In this document: one piece after another, positions 38,938 to 46,435 of the stretch
Numbering within the stretch: the first letter of the stretch is position 1
Layout of the letters: each line of letters opens with the position of its first letter
NCBI RefSeq assembly: GCF_023169885.1
Contig: NZ_AP025516.1
Location: 2,769,501-2,833,500 of the forward strand
DNA: 64,000 nucleotides
Direction: 5' to 3'
From: Desulfofustis limnaeus
Lineage (GTDB): Bacteria > Desulfobacterota > Desulfobulbia > Desulfobulbales > Desulfocapsaceae
Position numbers and translations under genes: made by a program
The notes under the pieces: generated by a model
Told to the model about the DNA's origin: nothing
Database searches by the model: none
What the model saw: only the letters and a program-made list of their open reading frames with translations

Positions 38938-40608
38938 ATGAAAAAGGAGCAACGCAAAGACGAGGACCTGCGCATCGGCGTCTTCATCTGTGACTGCGGT
39001 TCAAACATCGCCGGACATCTGGACTGTTCGTCGGTCACCGATTACGCCGCCACCCTGCCCGGTGTCGTCTATACCAAGGAAAATCTCTATACCTGCTCGG
39101 AGTCGGGTATCCACGAGATCCAGGACGCCATCAAGAAGCACAACCTCAACCGGGTGGTGGTCGCCTCCTGCTCGCCGCGCACCCATTTTCCGCTCTTTTC
39201 CAGTTCCTGCGCCCAGGCAGGCATGAACCCCTACCTGTTCGAGATGGTCAACATCCGCGATCAATGTTCGTGGGTGCATATGGGCCAACGGGGCATCGCC
39301 ACCGCCAAGGCCAAAGATCTGGTGCGTATGGGCGTGGCCAAGAGTGCCGGCCTCGAACCGCAGCAGGAGATCGAATCGTCGCTGATCCGCAAGATCCTGG
39401 TAATCGGCGGCGGCATCGCCGGCTTGTCTGCAGCACAAGCCTTGCGCGGCATGGGTTTGGAAGTGTTGCTGGTCGAGCAGGAGAACGAACTGGGCGGTCT
39501 GCTGCGCCAGCTCAACGTGCTTGACGACGGTTCATCCGCGGCCGATCAGGTGGCCGCTCTGGCGGCGCGGGTCTGTGCCGCCGACGGCATCACCGTCCGG
39601 ACCGGGGCCACGGTAGCCGCAATCAACGGCTACATCGGCAATTTCACCGCCACCATCGAACACGAAGGCCAGCAACACGAGGAAACGGTCGGCTGCATCG
39701 TCGTCGCCACCGGCGCCATTCCGCTCTTGGAGGCAGGCCTGCTCGGCCACAACGGCACCTCGGTGATCACCCAGATGGAGTTGGAGCAGCGGCTCAAACA
39801 AGGTCCCTTGCAGGCGTCGCGGATCGTCATGATCCAATGCGCCGGCTCGCGTAACGAAGAACGGGAATACTGTTCCCGGATCTGCTGCGCCACGGCGGTG
39901 AAAAACGCTATGTTGATCAAGCGCGCCATGCCGCTGGCTAACGTCCGGATTCTCTACCGCGACATGCAGATGTACGGCGACGTCAAAGAAAAGATGCTGT
40001 GGGACGCCCGGGGGCTCGGAGTCGGGTTCGAGGTCTACGACGCCGACAAAGAGATCCAGGTCAGGGACGGCTCGGTCGTCTTCCACCAGGCGGTACTCGG
40101 TGAAACCAAGGAGTTGCCCTGCGACCTGGTGGTGCTTGCCACGCCTTTGGTCCCACGACCCGAGAGCGCGACGGTGGCCGGCTTGATGCGGGTGCCCACG
40201 GACAAAAACGGCTTTTTCCTGGAAGCCCACGCCAAGCTGCGTCCGCTCGATTTTGCCGCCGACGGCATCTTCGTCTGCGGCAGCGCCCGCTTCCCCGCCA
40301 CCTCCGTGGAAGCGCGGACCCAAGGCATCGGCGTTGCGGCACGGGTAGCCGCCATCCTGTTCAAGGACAAGCTGATCAAAAGCGCCATCGTCGCCCAAGT
40401 TGACGAGACATCCTGCGTCGGCTGCATGGGCTGCCTCAACGTCTGCCCCTACGAGGCAATCAAGTACGACAGCAAAAAACGAGTCTGCGTGGTCCAGGAG
40501 ATCCTCTGCAAAGGGTGCGGCAACTGCGCCGCCACCTGCCCGTCGCACAGCATCATCCTCAGGGGCTACCGGCCCGAACAGTTATTGGCCCAGATCCGGG
40601 CGTTGTAA
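38938..40608 (+). CDS. HdrA-like flavoprotein, second half of a split HdrA (QmoB-like)
   Basis: A 556-residue protein equal to module 2 of the double HdrA. It begins IGVFICDCGSNIAGHLDCSS, then NRVVVASCSPRTHFPLFSSS, RDQCSWVHMGQRGIATAKAK, the Rossmann motif [19 protein letters not shown] near residue 154, and ends with two [4Fe-4S] motifs (SCVGCMGCLNVCP, LCKGCGNCAATCP). I chose ATG 38938, with AAGGTG 6 bases before it; GTG 38929 is possible. All cysteines are standard. With the upstream gene it rebuilds one HdrA. QmoB is the nearest named relative, but the MvhD part fused to QmoB is a separate gene here. Confidence 0.87.
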   Translation: MKKEQRKDEDLRIGVFICDCGSNIAGHLDCSSVTDYAATLPGVVYTKENLYTCSESGIHEIQDAIKKHNLNRVVVASCSPRTHFPLFSSSCAQAGMNPYLFEMVNIRDQCSWVHMGQRGIATAKAKDLVRMGVAKSAGLEPQQEIESSLIRKILVIGGGIAGLSAAQALRGMGLEVLLVEQENELGGLLRQLNVLDDGSSAADQVAALAARVCAADGITVRTGATVAAINGYIGNFTATIEHEGQQHEETVGCIVVATGAIPLLEAGLLGHNGTSVITQMELEQRLKQGPLQASRIVMIQCAGSRNEEREYCSRICCATAVKNAMLIKRAMPLANVRILYRDMQMYGDVKEKMLWDARGLGVGFEVYDADKEIQVRDGSVVFHQAVLGETKELPCDLVVLATPLVPRPESATVAGLMRVPTDKNGFFLEAHAKLRPLDFAADGIFVCGSARFPATSVEARTQGIGVAARVAAILFKDKLIKSAIVAQVDETSCVGCMGCLNVCPYEAIKYDSKKRVCVVQEILCKGCGNCAATCPSHSIILRGYRPEQLLAQIRAL

Positions 40609-40674
40609 CAGGAGCCGGCCCATAACCGGAGTAACGTCAGACCAATCATTTAACCAACCACAGGAACGCAACCC

Positions 40675-41112
40675 ATGACCAACGACACCTTTGAACCGAA
40701 AATCGTCTGCTTCCTCTGCACCTGGTGAGCGTACGCCGCTGCTGACCTGGCTGGGGTCAGTCGTTTGCAGTACCCGGCGAATGTTCGCACCGTCCGGGTA
40801 ATGTGCAGTGGTAGTGTGTCGCCGCATCATGTCCTGCTCGCCTTTCAGCAGGGGGTCGACGGGGTGTTTGTCGGCGGCTGACATCTGGGCGAATGCAATT
40901 ACCTGTATGGTAATTATTCGGCCAAAAAACGCATCACCGTCCTCCGGGAGCTCCTGTCTTTCAGCGGTATCGACAAAGCGCGGCTGCGGGCCGGCTGGGT
41001 GTCGTCGGCCGAGGCGCCCGAACTGGTTCAGGAGTTCAACTCCTTTATCGAAGAACTGCGCGCGCTCGGACCGTCGCCGCTGAAGCAAGATTACCGCAAG
41101 GAACTGGTATAA
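40675..41112 (+). CDS. mvhD: MvhD/FrhD-like [2Fe-2S] protein with two selenocysteines (U18, U69)
   Basis: A 145-residue MvhD with two in-frame UGA codons. The first (40726-40728) lies in KIVCFLCTW-U-AYAAADLAG, where the other MvhD proteins here have Cys; the second (40879-40881) in VFVGG-U-HLGECNYLYGN, the position that is Sec in all three. Both fit cluster-ligand cysteines. The frame runs to TAA 41110. The ATG follows CAGGAA. Each UGA is followed by a hairpin. Without recoding no long frame exists here, so it is easily missed by gene callers. It probably links the split HdrA with the formate dehydrogenase encoded next. Confidence 0.9.
40742..40760 (+). promoter_or_regulatory. SECIS-like hairpin after UGA 40726
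   Basis: CTGACC, loop TGGCTGG, GGTCAG: 6-bp stem beginning 13 bases after the UGA. Confidence 0.5.
40897..40915 (+). promoter_or_regulatory. SECIS-like hairpin after UGA 40879
   Basis: AATTACC, loop TGTAT, GGTAATT: perfect 7-bp stem beginning 15 bases after the UGA, the same layout as at 37158. Confidence 0.7.
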
Positions 41113-41142
41113 ACCATACGTCCTCACTCCCATGGTGCCCCA

Positions 41143-41949
41143 ATGATTGACGCAATCCGCAACCGGGTGACTGAACTCCTGGAATCGGGCAAGATTGATG
41201 GTTTTCTCGGCCTGGCCCTGCAGCACGGTCACGTCGCCCCGCACCTCTACCAGCGCGGTGACGACCTTGCCGAGCTGATGCTCGGTGACCGGGAGCGTCC
41301 CGGCGATGCCCGCTACCCGCTCAACAAGTATCTGATCAACCTGGCCCGGGCTTACCCCGACAAGACGTTCGGCGTCCTGGTCCGGGGCTGCGACGACCGT
41401 GGTCTGAAAACGCTCTACACCTGGAACCAGCTCAGCCCGAACAAGGTGGTGCCGGTGGGGATCGCCTGTCCCCAGGAACTTGCCGACCGCTGTCAATGCT
41501 CGGCCCCCTACCCGGACGAGATTGTCGCCGGCGAAAAGGCCGAACCGGTGGCGTTCGCTTCGGTGACGGCAGTGGAAGAGCTCGAGCTGTCCGATCGTTT
41601 TTTCTTCTGGATGAAGGAGTTCGTCAAATGCATCAAATGCTACGGGTGCAGCAACATCTGCCCGATGTGTTTCTGTAACGAATGCAGCCTCACATGCGAC
41701 GATCTGATCAAGCGGGGAGAGATCCCTCCGGAGATTCCGGTCTTCCACCACACCCGGGCGATGCATATGGTCGGCCGCTGCATCGATTGCGGACTCTGTG
41801 AAGAGGCCTGCCCATCGGATATCCCGCTGCGTACCCTGTACAAGAAGGTAAACAGCATCCTGGCCGACTCGTTCGACTACACCACCGGGCTGCGCCGCGG
41901 CCAGCGTTCGCCGCTGAACATCCTGGATCCCTTCGACGCCAAGTCATAG
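41143..41949 (+). CDS. FdhB/FrhB-like iron-sulfur protein
   Basis: A 268-residue protein. The N-terminal half resembles the FrhB/FdhB beta-subunit family (NLARAYPDKTFGVLVRGCDD followed by RGLKTLYTWNQL), and the second half has two cluster motifs: KCIKCYGCSNICPMCFCNEC near residue 162 and RCIDCGLCEEACPSDIPLRT near 213. It lies 30 bases after mvhD and 13 bases before fdhA, the place of an electron-wiring subunit between formate dehydrogenase and MvhD/HdrA. Whether it binds flavin is not clear from the sequence. Confidence 0.8.
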   Translation: MIDAIRNRVTELLESGKIDGFLGLALQHGHVAPHLYQRGDDLAELMLGDRERPGDARYPLNKYLINLARAYPDKTFGVLVRGCDDRGLKTLYTWNQLSPNKVVPVGIACPQELADRCQCSAPYPDEIVAGEKAEPVAFASVTAVEELELSDRFFFWMKEFVKCIKCYGCSNICPMCFCNECSLTCDDLIKRGEIPPEIPVFHHTRAMHMVGRCIDCGLCEEACPSDIPLRTLYKKVNSILADSFDYTTGLRRGQRSPLNILDPFDAKS

Positions 41950-41962
41950 GAAAACAACGATC

Positions 41963-44002
41963 ATGGATTATCGGACCGTACTCACCACCTGTACCTATTG
42001 CGGCTGCGGCTGCAACTTCTTCATCGAAGTCCTGGACGGCGAGCCGATCGGCACCATCCCGTGCAAGACCAGTCCGGTGAACGAGGGTAAGCTGTGCATC
42101 AAGGGCTGGAACGTACATGAATTCATTCGTAACGAGAAACGGCTGAAGCGGCCGCTGCTGCGTAAGAACGGCGTGCTCGAAGAAGTCTCGTGGGACGAAG
42201 CCCTCGCCTTCACCGCCAAGAGATTGCATGAGATCAAGGCGCAGAACGGTCCCGACGCCATCGGCTTCCTGACTTCTGCCAAGGTGACCAACGAGGAGAA
42301 CTACCTGCTGCAGAAATTCGCCCGGGCAGCGGTGGGAACCAACAACATCGACCATTGCGCCCGGCTCTGACACAGCTCGACTGTGGCAGGTCTTGCCGCA
42401 TCGTTTGGCAGCGGAGCGATGACCAACTCCATCGCGGAGATGGAAGAGGCCGATTGCATCTTCATCATCGGCTCCAACACCACCGTGGCCCACCCGCTCA
42501 TCGCCACCCGCATCTTTCGCGCCAAGAAGAACGGGGCGAAGATCATCGTCGCCGACCCGCGCAAGATTCATATCTCGGAGATCGCCGATCTGCGCATCAA
42601 CCACCGGATGGGTACCGACGTCGCGCTGCTTAACGGCATCATGCACGTGATTCTGCACAACGGTTGGCACGACCAGGCCTATATCGACGAGCAGACCGAG
42701 GAGTTCGCCGCGTTTGCCAAGATCATCGAGCCGTTCACCCCGGAGATGGCGGCCGAGATCTGCGGCATACCGGCGGCCCAGATACGAGCGGCCGCTGAAC
42801 TCTACGGCCGGGCCGACAAGGGCTCCATCGTCTACTGCATGGGGATCACCCAGCACACCACCGGGGTGGACAATGTCAAGACCCTGGCCAACTTGGCCAT
42901 GCTCACCGGCAATCTGGGTCGGGAGTCCGCCGGGGTCAACCCCCTGCGCGGCCAGAACAACGTGCAGGGGGCCTGCGACATGGGCGGCCTGCCCAACGTC
43001 TTCACCGCCTACCAGGCGGTGACCAGCCCCAAGGCCGCCGAGACCTTCGCCGCCGCCTGGGGCGTCGACTCCCTTTCCCAGCAGATCGGCCTGACCATCC
43101 CCGGCATGCTCGACGGTCTGGACGGCGGCACGGTCAAGGCCCTCTACATCATGGGCGAAAACCCCGTGGTCTCCGACCCGGACGTCAACCATGTCAAGAA
43201 ATCACTGAAAAATGCCGAGTTCCTCGCGGTGCAGGATATCTTTTTGACCGAGACCGCCGAACTGGCGGATGTGGTACTGCCCGGCGTCTGCTTTGCCGAA
43301 AAGGATGGAACCTTCTCCAACACCGAGCGGCGCGTCAGCCGGGTCCGCCAGGCCGTGCAACCGTTAGGAGAGGCTCGCCAGGACTGGCAGATCATCCAGG
43401 AGGTGGCGACCCGTTTCGGTTATCCAATGAACTATTCCGGACCGGAGGAGATCTTCCGGGAAATCGCCTCACTGACCCCATCGTACGGCGGCATGTCCTA
43501 CGAGCGACTCGAAGGGGACGGTCTGCAGTGGCCCTGCCCGACAGCCGATCATCCCGGCACCCGCTACCTGCACAAGGGCAAGATCGCACGCGGCAAAGGG
43601 CTGTTCCACACCATCGCCTTCCTGCCGCCGGCCGAGCCGGTGGACGAGGAGTTCCCGTTCTGGTTTTCCACCGGGCGGGTCTTCGCCCATTACCATACCG
43701 GCACCATGACCAGGAACTCACCGAGCCTGGATGCGGAGATCGAGGAAGGCTTCATCGAGATCAGCGGCGACGACGCCCGGCGTCTGGAGATCAACCACGG
43801 TGACACGGTGACCATATCGTCACGCCGCGGCTCGGTCGACGTCAAGGCCCTGGTCACCGGCAGGATCGATCCGGGATCGGTGTTCATGCCCTTCCACTTC
43901 GTCGAGAGTTGCGCCAACATCCTGACCAATACCGCTCACGACCCCATCTGCAAGATCCCCGAACTCAAGGTCTGCGCGGTCAATATCAAAAAAGCCGCCT
44001 GA
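41963..44002 (+). CDS. fdhA: Formate dehydrogenase alpha subunit, selenocysteine U136
   Basis: A 679-residue molybdenum- or tungsten-dependent formate dehydrogenase. The N-terminal [4Fe-4S] motif is TTCTYCGCGCNFF with a later CIKG. The active-site UGA (42368-42370) lies in NIDHCARL-U-HSSTVAGLAA, the standard position of the Sec that binds Mo/W, next to His. ADLRINHRMGTDVALLNGIM, KTLANLAMLTGNLGRESAGV and the C-terminal molybdopterin domain (WFSTGRVFAHYHTGTMTRNS) are typical. No Tat signal is present, so it is cytosolic, unlike respiratory FDHs. The ATG has AGGAAA upstream, 13 bases after the FdhB-like gene. It ends the operon before a strong terminator. It may oxidise formate or reduce CO2 with low-potential electrons. 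Confidence 0.95.
42383..42399 (+). promoter_or_regulatory. SECIS hairpin of fdhA
   Basis: GTGGCA, loop GGTCT, TGCCGC (one G-U pair), beginning 12 bases after the UGA. The GGTCT loop and its position closely resemble the well-studied E. coli fdhF element. Confidence 0.75.
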
Positions 44003-44028
44003 TCCCCGATATCAGGGCAAAAAAAACA

Positions 44029-44064
44029 ACGGGGCAGCCGCCACAGCTGTGGCGGCTGCCCCGT
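44029..44064. terminator. Perfect 18-bp hairpin between convergent operons
   Basis: ACGGGGCAGCCGCCACAG and its exact complement, without spacer, 26 bases after the fdhA stop. On the minus strand the hairpin is followed by GTTGTTTTTTTTGCCC, a strong U-tract, so it can stop transcription from the metF side and probably also the fdhA transcript. Confidence 0.8.
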
Positions 44065-44093
44065 CACCGTCTAGCCCGGCGGTTGCGCCTTCA

Positions 44094-44235
44094 GGGGAGC
44101 TTGAAAAATTCGAAATTCCGTTCAAGGTCGAGGCGCGCACGAACATTTTATCTCAGGCATATACATGATATTCCGAGAATAAAATGTTACTGCGCAACGA
44201 TGAGACTGAGCGAAATGGCAATTTTTCACGGTTCC
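44094..44235 (+). repeat. Palindromic dispersed repeat, copy B
   Basis: A 142-base copy of the element at 30005, in the same orientation relative to the window. Inner palindrome CATTTTATCTC...GAGAATAAAATG and outer arms TTGAAAAATT...AATTTTTCA are kept although individual bases differ, which suggests that the fold matters. It lies between the metF stop (44239) and the terminator at 44029-44064, so it would be in the metF 3' untranslated RNA. Confidence 0.8.
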
Positions 44236-44238
44236 CTT

Positions 44239-45174
44239 TCAGTCGATCTGAGGCCGTGGATAGAGGCCTGAACGCTCGACGATTTCCGGCACCTTCTCTT
44301 CCCACTCGATGGCCATCACATGAAACCCGGCCACGCCTTTGCACTCCTTGAGGCGCTGGATGGTCTCCACGGCAATGGTGATCCCTTCATCGGCCTGTTT
44401 GCTCTTTTCCACCCCTTTCATCCGCTCGATCAACTCGTCCGGCACATCCATGCCCGGCACATTCTTCTGCAGATAACGGGCCATACCAACGGAACGCAAG
44501 GGGGTGATACCGGCCAGGATATAGACTTTCTCATGAAGACTGCGCTCCCGGACGCCTTCCATCCATTTCTCAAACTTGTCCAGGTTATAGATGCACTGGG
44601 TCTGAATGAATTCGGCACCGCAGGCCACCTTCTTAGCCAAGCGCGGCACCCGGATCTTGAACGGATCGCCAAACGGGTTGGCGGCGGCGCCGACGAACAT
44701 CGACGGCGGCTGCTTGATCTCGTCGCCACTGAGGAATTTTCCTTCATCGCGCATGTGGCGAACCGTTTGCACCAGCTGCATGGAATCCAGATCGAAGACG
44801 TTCTGTGCCTGGGGATGGTCACCGAAGCGCTGGTGGTCTCCGGAGAGGCAAAGCACGTTCTGGATGCCGAACGAGGCGGCGCCGAGGATATCGGACTGCA
44901 GGGCGATCCGATTGCGGTCGCGCACCACCATCTGCAGGACCGGATCGAGCCCCTGGAGTTTCAGATGAACGCAAGCCGCCAGACTGCAGAGCCGGGTCAC
45001 CGAGGTCTGGTTGTCGGTGACATTGATGGCATCGACGTGGTCCTTGATCAAATGTCCCTTCTTGATGATGTGCGAGGCATCGGCCGACCGGGGCGGCCCA
45101 CACTCGCTGGTGACCGCCTGGTGGCCGCTTTTAAGGACCTTCTCCAACCTGCTGCCGGTGATCGTCTCAACCAT
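44239..45174 (-). CDS. metF: Methylene-tetrahydrofolate reductase
   Basis: Reduces 5,10-methylene-THF to 5-methyl-THF, the last reductive step of the methyl branch of the Wood-Ljungdahl pathway, and also supplies methionine synthesis. The 311-residue barrel has KSGHQAVTSECGPPRSADAS at the N-terminus, DHVDAINVTDNQTSVTRLCS, NVLCLSGDHQRFGDHPQAQN (FAD site region) and the C-terminal GVAGFHVMAIEWEEKVPEIV. The ATG at 45174 overlaps the metV stop (TAATG) and follows GGAGG. With MetV, MvhD and HdrA upstream it matches the acetogen-type MetFV/Hdr/MvhD arrangement in which methylene-THF reduction is linked to electron bifurcation. That coupling is inference here. Confidence 0.93.
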   Translation of the reverse strand: MVETITGSRLEKVLKSGHQAVTSECGPPRSADASHIIKKGHLIKDHVDAINVTDNQTSVTRLCSLAACVHLKLQGLDPVLQMVVRDRNRIALQSDILGAASFGIQNVLCLSGDHQRFGDHPQAQNVFDLDSMQLVQTVRHMRDEGKFLSGDEIKQPPSMFVGAAANPFGDPFKIRVPRLAKKVACGAEFIQTQCIYNLDKFEKWMEGVRERSLHEKVYILAGITPLRSVGMARYLQKNVPGMDVPDELIERMKGVEKSKQADEGITIAVETIQRLKECKGVAGFHVMAIEWEEKVPEIVERSGLYPRPQID

Positions 45175-45836
45175 TAGAAGTCCTCCAATCTGAATGCCCG
45201 CGGGCCGCCCGCCCGATCCTTCGACCAATCTTTGATCGGCATCACCTTCTCGTAATCACCAAGGCGGCCAAGTGCCTCCAGCCGGTCGACGACCAGTTGC
45301 CAGGCACACTCGGTTTCCTTGGAGATCTCACATTTACCGTTGGTCGAACCGCCGCAGGGGCCGTTGAGCAGCCGTTTGGCGCAGCGGCTCACCGGACAGA
45401 CGCCACCGGTTACCCCGAGCACGCAGTCGCCGCAGGCCTGGCATTTTTCGCGAAACAACCCGACTTCCGGGACATCGCCGAGAAACGTCGTGTTGAGCGC
45501 CGGGTAGACGGGAATCTTCGGATATCGTTCAGCCATGAACTGGACGCCGATCCCACAGGCCAGGCTCAAGACTGCTTCCGAACCACGAATCAGCTCGTCG
45601 GTGCGCTCGAAGAACTCGTGCTCGCACTGACGCTCGACACCGCTGTCCACAATCTCCCTGGCCAAGTCCTCCTGGGTGGCTCGCATCCGCAGTTGCGAAG
45701 CGAGGATGCCGGCCTCCTTGTTGCCGCCCTGGTGGCAAACGGCCACACAGGTATTGCAGCCGAACACGGTCAGCTGCCGATGGTCCTTGACCATCTGCCA
45801 GATTTCTTCAAACGGTTTCTGTTGTCCGACGATCAT
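45174..45836 (-). CDS. metV: MetV-like zinc-binding partner of MetF
   Basis: A 220-residue protein of the family that accompanies MetF in acetogens. It begins MIVGQQKPFEEIWQMVKDHR and TVFGCNTCVAVCHQGGNKEA, and has a C-terminal cysteine-rich segment (CQACGDCVLGVTGGVCPVSR then CAKRLLNGPCGGSTNGKCE), the MTHFR C-terminal zinc/iron-sulfur domain. It overlaps metF by one base. In the Moorella system MetV is needed for MetF activity and links it to Hdr proteins. The mvhD stop lies 44 bases upstream. Confidence 0.87.
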   Translation of the reverse strand: MIVGQQKPFEEIWQMVKDHRQLTVFGCNTCVAVCHQGGNKEAGILASQLRMRATQEDLAREIVDSGVERQCEHEFFERTDELIRGSEAVLSLACGIGVQFMAERYPKIPVYPALNTTFLGDVPEVGLFREKCQACGDCVLGVTGGVCPVSRCAKRLLNGPCGGSTNGKCEISKETECAWQLVVDRLEALGRLGDYEKVMPIKDWSKDRAGGPRAFRLEDF

Positions 45837-45880
45837 AACGTTAGGCTCCTTTGTTGGCGGGACTCCGATACGTCGAATGG

Positions 45881-46408
45881 TTATGGGATCGTTTCGGCCG
45901 CAGGCGTGGCAACCTCATCCTGATGACGCTTCAGGGCGAGCCAGATGGGCGACGGCCCCAATTCCTTGATCCGCTCGGTGAACTCGGTGCAGATCTCCGC
46001 CCATCTCGGTCCCTGGGCGGCCGAGAGGTTATAGAACTGCACCCGCTCCGGGTTGATTCCGACCGTGGTCAGCAGTTTTTTCACCCGTTGGATCCGTTTG
46101 GCGGCGTTGGTATTTCCTTCCAGGAAATGGCATTGACCGGGAAGTCAGCCGGCCACGAAGACGCCGTCGATTCCCCGTTCAAAGGCATGTAGCACGTAGA
46201 TCTGATCGAGCTTGCCGGTGCAGGGCAAGCGGACGATCTTGACGTTGGGCTGGTAGGACAGCCGCATCACGCCGGCCAGATCAGCGGCGGCAAAGGCGCA
46301 GTAATGGCAGGCAAAGGCGATGATGTTGGCCTGCCAGCCGGCCGGTATCTGCTCGGGTCTTATTTCCGGATTCACAGGCTCCTTGGAGACGTCTTCACCA
46401 ATGGTCAT
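45881..46408 (-). CDS. mvhD: MvhD-like [2Fe-2S] protein, selenocysteine U88
   Basis: A 175-residue MvhD. After a 28-residue N-terminal extension, IIAFACHYCAFAAADLAGVM and IVRLPCTGKL give the cysteine ligands. The UGA at 46147-46145 lies in VFVAG-U-LPGQCHFLEGNT, the site that is Sec in all three MvhD proteins in this window; the common His after Sec is Leu here. The frame continues for 87 residues to the stop at 45881. It starts 27 bases after hdrA and is 44 bases before metV, so it should connect HdrA with MetVF. A hairpin follows the UGA. Confidence 0.9.
46112..46128 (-). promoter_or_regulatory. SECIS-like hairpin after UGA 46147
   Basis: On the minus strand: ATTTCC, loop TGGAA, GGAAAT: perfect 6-bp stem, 16 bases after the UGA, matching the layout at 37158 and 40897. 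Confidence 0.65.
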
Positions 46409-46435
46409 GCTCTTGTTACCCTCCCATGGCCGGGG

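Noticed and set aside
31894-46147. Internal stop codons read as frameshifts or pseudogenes
   Set aside because: All are TGA, none is TAA or TAG, each falls on a conserved Cys position, and the frames before and after are identical with intact motifs. Selenocysteine explains all eight.
31168-46408. A genome-wide recoding of TGA as Trp, Gly or Cys
   Set aside because: Many genes in the window end in TGA at the expected C-terminus (for example fusA, metal-hydrolase and SDR genes), so TGA is a normal stop here.
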